From Gigaspora margarita (lineage: Eukaryota; Glomeromycota; Glomeromycetes; Diversisporales; Gigasporaceae), in contig WTPW01000955.1 of the NCBI GenBank assembly GCA_009809945.1, positions 100,842-164,841 of the forward strand: 64,000 bases of DNA, in the 5' to 3' direction. Below the pieces are notes generated by a model. It made no database searches and had not been told where the DNA came from. It saw only the letters and a program-made list of their open reading frames with translations. The translations under genes and the position numbers were made by a program. Of this stretch, positions 11,290 to 22,641 are shown piece after piece (the first letter of the stretch is position 1; every line of letters starts with the position of its first letter).

Positions 11290-11615
11290 TAGGGATGCAA
11301 CAGTCTGGTCTGGTCTGTCCTGGTCCTAGTAGACCGTTATTATAGTATTTTCGGTCCTGGTCCCAGTCCGTCCGCGGTCCTTAATGAATAAATCTTATTG
11401 GTCATAAATGACGTGATTACTTACTGTCAGATGTAAACAAACATCATATGATCTGTGTTACACCTGATCAAGCAACTTTGATTAGGTGATATGAATATCA
11501 CAGTTTGTTTACAAGGACCGGTTCAGGACCAGTCCCAAACCGGGACCGATAAGACTGTGAGACTATTGAAAAGACCAGCACTGGACCGGTCTTTTTCAGG
11601 ACTGGTGCATCCCAA
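11290..11615. mobile_element. hAT-type MITE with GGTCC arrays, TSD TATAGTAT
   Basis: A perfect 8-bp duplication TATAGTAT occurs at 11282-11289 and 11616-11623. Ends are TAGGGATGCAACAGTC and, minus strand, TTGGGATGCACCAGTC. The subterminal sequence is an array of short GGTCC / GGACC motifs in both orientations, and the core is AT-rich. No coding capacity. It lies inside the MULE, so it is younger than that element. Confidence 0.8.
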
Positions 11616-12809
11616 TATAGTATGCATTTTTATCTAACTTAAAATGATAAATTAACTAAAATTATGCCATTGGGGTTAAACATGCATTTATGAAATGTTA
11701 TTATTTCAAAAATTTATTGTTAACCTAAAAATTACAATACAATTGTAATGCGAGGCTTCAAAATAATGCCATGCCCATATCTATGCCCATGCCCATGCTT
11801 AAATAACTTGAACCCATTTATACAGTATATATAATGCACATGGTCATTACAGGTTTATTAAAAGATCAATCCTTGTCTCAATATAACACCCATACGTGTA
11901 CTTTAATTAAAGCGCATATACTCAAAATAACGTGCAGGTAGGTATTATTTCACAAAAATACGGTGATAATAAAAACCTATCTAATTTGAGTAACTTCTTT
12001 GATCTATTTTTTTAAACATTTTAATACCCAGATTCTAAATAAGACAAATTAAAATCATTATAAAATAAAATCGCATAATATCAACTTTGAACACCTACTT
12101 AGGTTGTGATTTTGCCTAAAATAAATCAAGCAATAATGATGCTTTGGATTTGTACAAGAATTATCCAATTGTAATTAGGATTAGATCCATTTTCAATTAG
12201 TATTAGACTAGTATTATATGTAAAATTGCATTGTATCTTCAGCATATTTTTTTGTTTATTACCTGAATAGCCTTCACGCTCTGCATTATTTTGCATAATT
12301 CTAACCATTTTCATAGATTTTGAATCTGCATTCTTATGCTTTATATGTAATTGCTAACTATAATAGCTATTCTAGAAGATTTTATATAATGACTTGTCCG
12401 AATCAATTCAGCCAATAATTATAAAAATAAAATTCCAAGAAAAATAAATAAATTACTTAGCTAAATCGACTCTGCTGATAATCATAAGCTGCTATAAAAA
12501 CTATACTCAAAGAAAAGAAAACTAAATTGGGTAGAGTCCTGGGTATGATTTGAATTAATAAGTAAAATAAGGCATGAAATCAAAGAAAAATAATACCCAA
12601 AATAGAAAATACAAAGTATACTGTTTTAAAAATAATCTTCTGTTAAAATCTAAAATTATAAAACGAGCATCTAAAAGATTAAACTCATTTTGTCAAGTTA
12701 GTAATAACTTAAAACTCTTTTATATTCAATTGTAAAATATTAAAGTATAATAAAACCTTAACTTGCTTTATATATTGAAGCTTCCTTTATACTTTTAAAA
12801 TTATAAATC

Positions 12810-14909
12810 ATGTCTTTGTCCCTACCTTTAGTTAGTTTGTTTGCAAGCTATGAAGATCTTATTAATCATGCTAAAATACATGCCTTCAATTATGGATATG
12901 TGATGAGCACCAAAAAATCTGAAAAAAATAAGTTTGTCTATTTGAAATGTGACAGATGCAGTCACTATAATAATAGACTAAATCTTATTGATGAAACCCA
13001 TCAGAGAGCTACAAGTACAAGGTTGATAGGTTGTACTTTTGAGCTCTATGAAAAAAAAATAGAAGATGGTCAATAGCATTTAACAATTAGAAATGCAAAT
13101 CACAATCATGAAGCATCAGAAGATATCTCAGGTCATCTATCAAGCCACCGATTAAATGAAGAAGACCAAAGAAGAGTTCAAGAAATGTCTACAGCAGGCA
13201 TCTATCCTTGTGAGATTCTTTCTACTCTTTATCAAAGTAATTCTGCTAATTTAGTAATTTCTAAAACTATCTACAATGCTCGAGATAAGATTAGGCGTGA
13301 CAATCTTCAAGGTCGTACTCCAATTCAGGCCCTTCTTGATGAGCTTATTGAAGGAAATTTTGAATATGATTATCAATATAATCAAAGTAACAATTTAACA
13401 CATCTTTTCTTTGCANATNCTAAATCAATTACACTTACCAAAACTTATAATTCCNNTTTATTAATGNACTGNACATATAAAACCAACAAATTTAAAATGC
13501 CATTGCTTCATGTTGTTGGCATGACAAACTTTAATACTACTTTCTCTTCCTGTTTTGCATTTTTAAAATCAGAACAACAAGTTTATTATAATTGGGCACT
13601 TACTCATGTTACTCATATTTTTAACAATGTTTCAAAGCCTCAGGTTATTGTAACTGATTGTGAACTAGCTTTGATGCATGCTGTACAAACTATATTTCCT
13701 GAATCACATAATTTTTTGTGTGTTTGGTACATTGAAAAAAATTTGTTAGTTAATTATCAGTGCCATTTTTTACTAGAGGATGAATGGTCTGCATTTTTGG
13801 AAAGTTGGTCCATCCTTATAAAATCTAAAACAGAAACTGATTTTGAAAATAACTGGGAAAAGTTAGTAAAAAAATATAATAATAAAACAGCAGTTATTAC
13901 TTATTTGCAGAATACATGGTTACCATTTAAAACACATTTTGTAAGCTCTTGGGTAGATCGTTATTTGCACTTGGGTATTTATTTTTTTGGGTCTCTTTTT
14001 TTGGCATTCTTCCAAATTCATATTTTTTTTCTACTGGGTTACATAGGTAATTTGACAACATCAAGAGCAGAAGGAGCCCATGCAACACTTAAGATGTACC
14101 TTCAAGTATCAGTGGGTAATCTTCATGCCATTCAAGAAAAAATTTCTTTGGTATTAGAGAATCGATACCAAGAAATCAAAACCATGATATCCCAAGAGAT
14201 GATTCAGATTCCCCATGCCCAAAACAACACATTTTATGCGCAGGTTATTACTCAGGTATTTACATTTGCACTAAAAAAGGTTCATGAACAATTAATAAAG
14301 GCATCTAGTGCAACACCAAAAAATCCATTACCTTCTTGTAGTGGTGCTTTTAAGTCATCAATGGGTCTACCCTGTTCTCATGTAAGTCAGAAACTTCTTA
14401 AAGAAAATCAGTATTTAAAACTTAGTGATTTTAATCAGCAATAGTGGATTTGACAACTCTAATTACCTCAACAAGAATTATCTAGAACTGATGACTCTTT
14501 ACAACAAAAATGGGAAGAGTATAGACAGCAATTCGAATCCTTACATCTTCATCAAAAAAGTACAATTCTGGAAAAGATGCCAGATGTATTTCAAGAATCA
14601 ACCATAGCTATACAAGATCCAGAGGTGCAACCCACAAGAGGATGTTCAGTTGGAGCGAAAAACCGTCCTCAATCATCTACTGAAAGAGATCCATCTACCT
14701 TTGAATTGGTTATGGGAAAGCAAAGGAAATGTGGATTATGTTATAGAATCAGGCATAATAGTAGGACATGCCCTAGTGCAGAAAGTGAGAGCAGTGAAAG
14801 TAATCAAAGGAAATGTGGTTTATATCATGAAATCGGGCATAATAGTAGGACATGCCCTAATGCAGAAAGTGAGAGTAGTGACAGTAGTAGGACCCCGAAA
14901 TATACATAG
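12810..14909 (+). pseudogene. MULE transposase (FAR1/MULE family), one long frame with in-frame stops
   Basis: A single frame runs for about 2.1 kb. From the N-terminus: a zinc-binding region (LKCDRCSHY), the linker HLTIRNANHNHEAS (~13079), then the DDE catalytic core. The core has LLMxxTYKTNKFKMPLLH (first Asp codon at 13467, partly N), VTDCELALMHAV with the second Asp (~13651), and TSRAEGAHATLK with the catalytic Glu (~14068). A SWIM-like finger (PSCSGAFKS..GLPCSHV) and C-terminal zinc knuckles (CGLCYRIRHNSRTC at ~14731, then a second with its second Cys changed to Tyr) follow. An unspliced 72-bp GT-AG intron, 13975-14046, stays in frame; removing it restores HLGNLTTSRAEG. Stops occur at 13074, 14442, 14451 and 14460, with no frameshift. 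Six N bases lie at 13416-13472. The 3' end is overprinted by a foldback element. Confidence 0.85.
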
Positions 14910-15071
14910 ATAGATCAGGTTAATTATAGGGTTACTAAAAAAGGATAGATCTGCAGAAAAAACTTTAAAAATAAGCAAAAAAATTACTATAAATAGAAAA
15001 AATCTGCATAAAAACTCTCAAAAATAAGCAAACTTATACCTGACCTATCTATGTATATTTCAGAGTCCTAC
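14887..15071. mobile_element. Short foldback element at the 3' end of the MULE transposase
   Basis: The left arm GTAGGACCCCGAAATATACA is mirrored by the right arm (minus strand GTAGGACTCTGAAATATACA); both continue through TAGATAG(A/G)TCAGG. The 14907-14909 stop of the transposase frame lies inside the left arm, so the insertion supplies the present C-terminus. Flanking AGTA may be the target duplication. Confidence 0.65.
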
Positions 15072-15174
15072 AGTAGTTAGTATAAATATTTTTATCATGC
15101 TAGATACTAAAAAAAAATATTTAAATGAAATAATACTTCTCTAATAGAAATGTAAAGTACTGTTTAACTTAGCT

Positions 15175-16090
15175 ATTGTAAAGTCTTGATTTTAAAAATA
15201 AATCATTACTTAGATGGTTCGTATTTCAAAACTACTGACAAAAATTAAAAAAAGAATTCAACACATTGAATTTTTTGTTCAATTCGACTAGTGCACCACT
15301 AGTGTACAACCTTTCAGTATTAAAGTTCAAATATTATTGTCTTTATTTAGTTTAGTGACCTTTACATATCATTGACACGTATATACATAAAATTCACTAA
15401 AAATACACTTTTGCGTCCAATTTACATATGTTATTCATTAAATTAAAATATGTATCAAACCAAAATAGTTATAATGCACTAATACCTACTCTTACCCTAA
15501 CAATATAGGACTTTACCCTTACCCTAACAACATAGGGCTTTACCCTTATTCTAACAACATAGGGCTTCACCCTAACCCTAATGAAACTCATTATTGAAAT
15601 TTTGATCTGACACAATTTGACAAACAACATTATTGTAAAGTCTGGATTTTAAAAATGAAAATAAATGAAAAATTAAATAATTTTTACATCTAAGATGGTC
15701 TGTATTTCAAAATCACTACAACCAAAATTAAGAAAAAAAATTAAATACGTTGAATTTTTTCAATTCGACTAGTGCGCTACTAGTGTGCAACCCTCAGTTT
15801 ACATAGAAGGTTCATAATATAGGACTTTTTTAGTGGCTTATATATTGAAGCCTTTATTTAATTTAGTGTACACACATCATTGACATGCACATAAAATTTA
15901 CTAACTAAAAAATATACTTTGCTTTCAAATTTACATATGTTCTACGTCAAGTTAAAATTTGCATCAAGTCAAAATAATTTAATGCCATTAATACCTACCC
16001 TTATCCTAAAAAGGCTTCACCCTAACCCTAATGAAAACTCAGTATTGAAATTTTTTTGATCTAATATAAATTTCAATTTGACGCACAACA
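15175..16090. repeat. ~456-bp tandem duplication with telomere-like minisatellite
   Basis: Two units (about 15175-15630 and 15631-16090) share TAAAGTCT(T/G)GATTTTAAAA, CAATTCGACTAGTGC.C.ACTAG, TTAGTGTACACACATCATTGAC-like sequence and CTTCACCCTAACCCTAATGA. The first unit also contains three copies of a ~28-bp repeat, ACCCTAACAA(C/T)ATAGGGCTTT (15491-15580), made of CCCTAA and TAGGG halves. It lies in the right subterminal region of the MULE. Confidence 0.7.
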
Positions 16091-16659
16091 TATATATATA
16101 TGAATCTACATGAACCGCTTAAAAGCCTAACTTTCGTCCCGTGCAAGGATAATACTAAAATTGACAAATGCGAAAAAGATTAGCTATATAGTATGATACA
16201 TAGTGCATTCGACTCTTTAACCAACTTGAAAAATCAAAGATAAGTTTACATAGGGTGGTTTGCAGTGCATGATCTAAATTAAGAATATAGCAGAAGTTAA
16301 AAGGTATATACCTCAAATTGCCGATTTCAAAGTTCTAACCTTAGGTCTTTTATCTATAAAAGAGTATTATAATGTGTATAAGCAAGATTAGTGGTTCTTA
16401 TAGGTGAGTTCATGGCATATAACTAACTTATTCGTGATCATTCATATTAGTTAAAATGATAGTTTCGTTATAATTTTTTTTTATTTTATACAAGAATGTT
16501 ACATGAATTTTTAAATTATGCATGTTACACCAAACTGTAATTTTATTCACATGGTTGATATTCAGAATTATATGGGTATTTTGTAAACATAATAAACATG
16601 ATGGTGGAAATAGCTTTTTGCCATGGTGGAAATAGGCAATCCCTTTATTTATATTAAAC

Positions 16660-17190
16660 AAACATGTATAAATACTCAAGGATTTTCCTTTGCTAAAAAG
16701 CAGAGAAAAAAATCTCTGGTTTTATTGAATAAAATAGAAGTAAAGTAGTGTGTCTTCACTGAAATACAATTGATACAATTCTTAGTATCCTCATATACTA
16801 TTAATTGTGGTCTTTTTTATAATTGCAAATTCCTCAAGCCTCTTTACAAAATACTGCCCATCCCTTTCGACCCTTGCATATTACAGTAATTAGTATGAAT
16901 TATATAAAGTGTCTCTCTGCAATAGTTACTCTAGTCTTTAGCATTTCTCTAAAGAGATAAAAATCTAGGTTGACAACATAAACTATCTAAATTGAATTTT
17001 TTTAATTATTGTATGAATTTTCTTGACAACTATCTAAAAAAATTAAATAGTATTTTTTAAAACAATTTTTAAATTAGTAGAACTCATTTAAAAAAATTTT
17101 AATTCAATTCTGTTGAGTAGTTGGCATGTAAATTTTATTCAAAATTTAAGAAAATTTCCTGATTTCTAATAACTAGAACAGAAAGTTTCT
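16660..17190. other. AT-rich spacer sharing a block with 46.2-46.45 kb
   Basis: No gene. The stretch around 16796-16940 (TATTAATTGTGGTCTTTTTT, ATAATTGCAAATT, TATA.AAAGTGT) resembles 46250-46400, suggesting an old dispersed repeat of unknown type. Confidence 0.4.
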
Positions 17191-17198
17191 AAACTTAA

Positions 17199-17909
17199 GG
17201 GTAGGGAGTATATTGAGCAAATTTTTGTATAACTATATTTTTTTTGAATATTAAAAAATATTTTATTTATTTTTTTTTTTGTATCAAAGTTTCCACTATG
17301 GGAAAAGGCTTTTATTCAAGTAATCAGACTACAGGTGCCTCCAGTAGCGCTCTGATATTTATTACAAAGATAAGAGTACAACTAGCCACATGTACAACTT
17401 TTGGTTGTCTAATATAAGTAGTCCACCTGAAGGTTCTACACTAGTTGCCATACCTGCAACCCAACTAGGAGTTACCTATTTTAAAAAATATTTATTATAT
17501 AAACTGTTTTTAAAAATTAATTAAAATTTGTAGAATAGGTTTTTCTAATTATAATGGTAATAAAATCATCAAAATTGAGCAGATATTTATCGAAATACAT
17601 GTATTTAAAGCTGGATATTATTTTGTTATATGATAATCATATGATATTTAATTAATAATCTTGTGTAACCCCAGAAAATTTGGAGGCTTCCCGGAAACTT
17701 TACAATATATACAAGTACATTTTTTTAAATTTTTTATTTATTAAAATTTTTACTACTATAAAGAACATAATCTAACCTATCTTTTACAAAAATTTGATAA
17801 AGATTAATTGTAATAGTAAAAAGTTTTATTAGTAGCATATTTTTATTTTTTGTAAAAATCACATTGTGATACTAAGATCATATAAAATATGATTGATATA
17901 CCTCTACCC
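17199..17909. mobile_element. TTAA-flanked MITE, GGGTAG(A/G)G ends (copy 2), split by a SINE
   Basis: TTAA at 17195-17198 and 17910-17913 flanks GGGTAGGGAGTATAT and the mirror ATATACCTCTACCC. The interior aligns with copy 1 at 8610-9116 once the SINE insertion 17264-17480 is removed. No coding capacity. Confidence 0.65.
17264..17480 (-). mobile_element. SINE-like element, minus strand, with ~13-bp target duplication
   Basis: The poly-T run at 17271-17280 is the poly-A tail of a minus-strand insertion. TTAAAAAATATTT stands at 17251-17263 and again at 17481-17493. The body carries GTTGGGTTGCAGGTATGG, TAGTGTAGAACCTTCAGGTG and GGCTAGTTGTACTCTTAT on the minus strand. These are shared with 27184-27352, 32884-33002 and the long copy at 45524-46197. 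Confidence 0.7.
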
Positions 17910-18297
17910 TTAAATGAATTTTTTTGGCAACTATCTTATAATTTTTTTATATCAATTTTAAAAAATAAAATATTCATTTTAAAAACTTGTTATTGAATTT
18001 TATTGAATTGTAGAGAAATTTTTGTTTAAAGTTTGAGAAAATTTTTGCTATCTTTGAAGAAAGTAGCTGCAATAAAAATTTTCTAATATTTATTTTTTCA
18101 ACAATTATTCAATAGAATTCAATGAAATTTGTTTAAATAAATTATACTATTTTATAAAATTAATTTAAAAAAATTTTTATCAAATTCTATCTAATAATTA
18201 TTAAGAAACTTTTGGTTAAATCTTAGAAACTTTTTACCGCAACAATTTTTTTGAATGTGTAGATATTTTGAACAAATATTTTTCATCAACTACTTAA

Positions 18298-18671
18298 TTA
18301 CCAATCCGGATAAGATCGGCACTATAGCTATATTATTACCATATTTGGAATTGGGAATAAACAAATATATAAACAATATATTAGTAAATATGTTTTAGGC
18401 CTAATAAAACGTTTTTTTTATACTAAGTAAATATTGTTTTTGGCTCTAAGTAAAGTTGTTGAGCAGGTTCTTGTGCGTCTACCACCAAAATTTCATTAAA
18501 ATCGGACTTGAAGATAATAAGATATGAGTAAAAACGTCTTTAGAATTCTTTAAATCATATAAAAATTTTATATATACAGGCCTGATCTAGATTTTGTACT
18601 ACCTTGTTTATATATTTGTTTTGCCCCAATTCTAAATATAGAAATAGTGCTGATCTTATCCGGATTGGCAA
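18298..18671. mobile_element. TTAA-bordered MITE with CCAATCCGGATAAGATC arms
   Basis: Left TIR TTACCAATCCGGATAAGATC; right TIR on the minus strand TTGCCAATCCGGATAAGATC; both continue GCACTAT with one mismatch. TTAA occurs on both sides (18294-18297, 18672-18675). No reading frame. The 28-bp arms with only two mismatches suggest a fairly young insertion into older AT-rich repeat sequence (17920-18290 and 18680-18790). Confidence 0.72.
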
Positions 18672-18789
18672 TTAATAGAATTTGATGAAATTTTTTTTAA
18701 TTTAATTTTACTAATTCCTAGAGTTGCTTAAAAAAAATTAACAAATTATATCAAATGGCTGCAAAGAAAATTTTATTCAAATATTAAAA

Positions 18790-19870
18790 AAATTTAACTT
18801 CGATAGCTTATATATATTGAGTATCATATTGTTACTATAATAATAACTCTGCACTTCAAAATTATAGCATTTTTTTATACAATCACAGTCTCATAATTAT
18901 CATTTTCTCTTATATAATAATCAATTAATTATACTACCAATTATCTTTACATTGTTCCATCTTACTAATTTTATCTTCATATCTTTTCTATTTTGTTTAT
19001 CTATACTTACTCTATGCTATTACCATATATAGACTTTTATCACTATCTATAGTTATCCCAATTTCTATATTTGTCTATCTATAGATATGTTTAATTAATA
19101 TACTCAAATTCCATACTACATTATTCTGTGACATATAGATATGAATTGGTTTAATGCAAGAACAATATTAAGTATTGCTAAACAATTGTAAAGCCTTTAT
19201 ATATTATCACAGAAGGCAAATTTAAAAATTAATGTTTCAGGTATAAGACTTGAATTGGGTAAAGACACAAAAAAAGTTTATTGGTATTGAAGGAATTAAA
19301 GCTAAGTAATATCAGAAAGAAGTTAATCTGACAATTGTATAATTTAATTATTTATATACATCAAATATGTATATAAGTTCTATGTATTTGCACTTCATGT
19401 ATCTTCATAGTGTTAGGGAGCTTCCAGAAATTATATAATTTTGGGGTAGGTGAGTGGGTCCCCAAAATATCAGGTTATAATTCTGGTCAAAATTATAAAA
19501 TTATAAAATTATTAATGACTTTTGAACTACTAGACCAATTCAGATGATTTAACTACCAAAATAATTTTCTCAAAGAGAGAATTTTAACAAGCCTAAAATT
19601 ATAAAAATCCAATCACAGAATTCCAAGATCAAACTAGGTTTATGTATTATTATATTAAATAACTATTATACATATATTTCTGGAATTGATAATAGCTTTT
19701 GATCTACAGGTTCATTTTGAATAATTTAACTACCAAAATGCACATCTCAATAAGATGATTCTAGCAATTTCAAAGTCATTAAAATCTACCCCCTAGTGAT
19801 AAGACTAATAACCAATCAAATTTTATAATATTTAAAAAAACTCAAAAACATCTTTAATTTAAAAATGAGT
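18790..19870. other. AT-rich spacer with one diverged direct repeat
   Basis: No gene. A phrase TTTTGA(A/T)CTAC..G...C.ATTT..GAT(A)ATTTAACTACCAAAA occurs near 19515 and again near 19695, about 180 bp apart, pointing to an old local duplication. GGGAGCTTCC near 19423 may be a decayed element end. Confidence 0.35.
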
Positions 19871-19884
19871 TATTCCACAATTAA

Positions 19885-20220
19885 CAGCAGTTGCTACATA
19901 GTAAAGTCTAAATTTTACTAAGTAAATCGATTAAAGCATTTAAGCAAACTTATTTAGGAGCTCAAAATACACATATACTAAAATTTAAATAAGTATTGGA
20001 GAATTTTTTATTATTTGACTTTTGATTTTTACATTTGATGATAAAATTAAAAATTTTTTAAAAAATATATTTGATGAACATAAAAATTAAAAGTTAAATA
20101 ATAAACTTCTTTAATTTTAATAAAAATTTTAGTAAATATGTATTTTGATCTTGTAAACAAGTTTACTTAATTGATAATTATTAGTTAATATAGTAAAATT
20201 TAAACTTTAATAGCAAGGAT
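19885..20220. mobile_element. Foldback element, family shared with 44.19 kb
   Basis: The left arm TTGCTACATAGTAAAGTCTA is mirrored at 20180-20215. Inner arms TTATTATTTGACTTTTGATT and the mirror AATTAAAAGTTAAATAATAA also pair. The same palindrome (ATTATTTGACTTTTAATTTT) occurs at 44191-44537. No coding capacity. Confidence 0.6.
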
Positions 20221-20679
20221 TGTTCAAACATATGATGTTTTGACCTATCAATAATAATAGTAATACTATAAATTTCCATTATTTTTTTTCACAAACTAAA
20301 ACTATACCTTCAATATCTTTAATTCATACTAAGGTTTTAATTACTCACTTGGTGTTTAATTCACTCACTGAGGGTTTCATATACTTACTAAGAGTCTATA
20401 ACCCTTATTAAGAATTATAATCACCAAACTATATTACAAACTATACCAAAAAAAGAAATATAAAAAATGCATAATGATAAAATACTATATTATTGCCAAT
20501 TTATAGAACACCTATTAGATATATTTGATAATTGTTAAGATAGAAACTGGTATATATAATAATAATCAAAAAAATTAAATTTATATAAACTAATCTATTT
20601 TTATTATAAAAAAATAAATAATAGTCTTATGCTTTATTAAAGCATTATGGGTTTTGTTATTTATTGTTGCAGATAATCG

Positions 20680-21220
20680 TAAAATTGGATGATAGTGAAA
20701 TCCATGTGATCTATATTTTCATCAGATTTTCTAAAATTTCTGAAAATCATATAAACAATTGATCTAATTAATCTACACTACATAATCAAAACAATTGAAT
20801 GACTATAACTGGAGGGTTAATTCAATATTGCCTATATGCTACATAAATCGCATTCTTGATATCTATTATAAAAGACCTAAAAACTATATCAAAAAGGCAA
20901 CCCTAACCCTAACCCTAAACATGCGACAAAATTTTTTTTTTGTTAATAGTTTTATAGACTCTTTTTTGCCTTGTAGTTAGGGTTAGAAATAGGGTTAGGA
21001 AGCCTTTTTGATACAGTTAGAAGATCTTTTATATATAGATATCAAGAATGCAATTTATACAGCATATAAGCATACTGACCGGTTATAACTTTTGATTGTT
21101 TTGATTATGTAGTGTAGATTAATTAGATCAATTGTTTGTACGATTTTTAGAAATTTTGGAAAATCTGATGAATATGTAGATCATGTGGATTTTAGCATCA
21201 TCCGATTTCACAATCATCCA
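20680..21220. mobile_element. ~540-bp foldback element with telomere-like motif in both arms
   Basis: Two ~250-bp arms pair around a centre near 20950. The left arm reads through GATCTAATTAATCTACACTA, CATAATCAAAACAATTGA, GATATCTATTATAAAAGACC, ATATCAAAAAGGC and (CCCTAA)3 at 20899-20918; the right arm mirrors all of these with GGGTTAG...AGGGTTAGG. Only ~50 bp is unpaired. The element near 58684-59140 shares the core (ATATCTAT..ATAAAGAC, ATATCAAAAA, CCCTAACCCTAACCCTAA, TTTTATAGAC), so this is a family. Confidence 0.75.
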
Positions 21221-22162
21221 CAATATTTATTATATATTTTTATACATTATTGTTTCCTTATGCTTTATAGGTTCATTTATATCATTTGTTATTTTGTCAA
21301 TTTAAAATTACTAATAAAATGGGGTTATTATACATTAATGACACAGATTGCATCATGTGTCAGGCATTATTAGTATGGTCAGAAATGACTAATTATAACT
21401 AGTTAATGACCATGACTGATATTAACTAGTTAGAGCAGTTTAACTAACTAGTCAAGATTATAACTAATACTACATTTTTAATATTCTAGCTAATAAATAA
21501 ATAATTATTGTTTAAACTTTATTTTGATATATTTGTATTATTTAATAAATAGAAAAATCAACTAGAGTTAAATCACTACTCAAAAATTTTTTAGAGCTTA
21601 TGATTTTGTATAATTAATTGATAATCTGCCTATCAACTGGAAAATAGGCAAAATATAGCATGCTTCAATCTAAATTTTTTTCTTACTAAGTTAATGATAC
21701 ATGTCCACTAATTGAAAGTTGTAGAGCTCATTGAGTTGCATCTAACAGTAGTTAGAAAATCCAAATCAGCCCAGTAGATGGCGAGATATCATCGAAAAAC
21801 GATTGGCTAACTATATAAAAATCCGTGACAAAAATTACATATGAAAATCACTATATGTGAAATGTGGCATGCTTCCATCTAAAACGTTTTTGTTACTAAG
21901 TTAATGATATATATCTACTAATTGAAAGTTGTAGAGCTCGTCAAGACACATCTAACGGCGGTTAGATCACCCAAATTAGCTTAGTAGATGGCGAGTTATC
22001 ATTGAAAAACGATTGCTCGACTATATAAAATCTTTATGTAAACAAACATTGTTTATATAGAGATTTTATATAGTTGACCAATCGTCTTTCGATGATATCT
22101 CGCCATCCACTAGGCCGATTTGGATGATCTAACTGCTATTAGATGCATCTTGATGAGCTCTA

Positions 22163-22346
22163 CAGTCTACTTCTGCTATAGTTATACTGTCTAGCAGAAA
22201 CTTGACATGACTATAGCAAGAGAAACATAATAATAGTCACATCATGTGATTATAGTGAGAGTTAATTTTATATTACTGCAAATGATTGGTATATAGTTTC
22301 AAGAAAATGTGACTAATTTGGATGTGACTATTGCGGGAATAAACTG
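22163..22346. mobile_element. Tc1/mariner-type MITE, TA target, CAGT(T/C)..AT(A)GT(C/T)A ends
   Basis: TA at 22161-22162 and 22347-22348. The left end CAGTCTACTTCTGCTATAGT pairs with the right end, minus strand, CAGTTTATTCCCGCAATAGT. The target sequence GAGCTCTACAACTTT is intact in the sister arms of the host inverted repeat, so the boundaries are certain. Same TIR family as 53170-54082. Confidence 0.85.
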
Positions 22347-22426
22347 TACAACTTTTAATTACTGGGCATGTATTGTTAACTTAGTAAGAAAAAAGTTTTA
22401 GATGGAAGCACGCCACATTTTACCTA

Positions 22427-22641
22427 CCGTATCCTATTATGAATAAGCACCCCTTTTTTGAAATTTCAAACTCAATGTTCTTGATAACTATCTTATCAAA
22501 CTTAATAAAAATTTTTTATTTAAATTTTATAGATCTATAAAATTTAAATAAAAAATTTTTATTAAGTTTGATAAGATAGTTATCAAGAACGTTGAGTTTG
22601 AAATTTCAAAAAAGGGTGTGCTTATTCATGATAGGATACGG
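22427..22641. mobile_element. Near-perfect 215-bp palindromic MITE, TA target
   Basis: The whole element is one palindrome centred at 22534 (TTTATAGATCTATAAA). The arms CCGTATCCTATTATGAATAA and mirror TTATTCATGATAGGATACGG differ at only a few positions across ~107 bp. TA is present at both borders (22425-22426, 22642-22643). The host arm without the insertion is visible near 21835-21855 (minus strand CACATTTCACATATAGTG). The high arm identity implies recent insertion or conversion. Confidence 0.85.

Larger units (their letters stand above)
10431..16643 (+). mobile_element. Mutator-like element (MULE), 6.2 kb, 8-bp target duplication TTTATTTA
   Basis: Left end: GGGA then CTATTTCCACCATGGCAA and, 3 bp on, GCTATTTCCACCAT. 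The right end mirrors this (minus strand GGGA, CTATTTCCACCATGGCAA, GCTATTTCCACCAT). The flanks are identical 8-mers TTTATTTA at 10423-10430 and 16644-16651; the 8-9 bp size fits MULEs, although the word is AT-simple. The element carries a MULE-family transposase (12810-14909) in the same orientation. It has been invaded by a TA-type MITE (10701-10869), a hAT-type MITE (11290-11615) and a foldback (14887-15071), and its right arm holds a 456-bp tandem duplication. Confidence 0.82.

Noticed and set aside
20899-20918. A chromosome end (true telomere)
   Set aside because: CCCTAA motifs are only two to four units long, interstitial and embedded in foldback elements; no terminal array occurs at either window edge.
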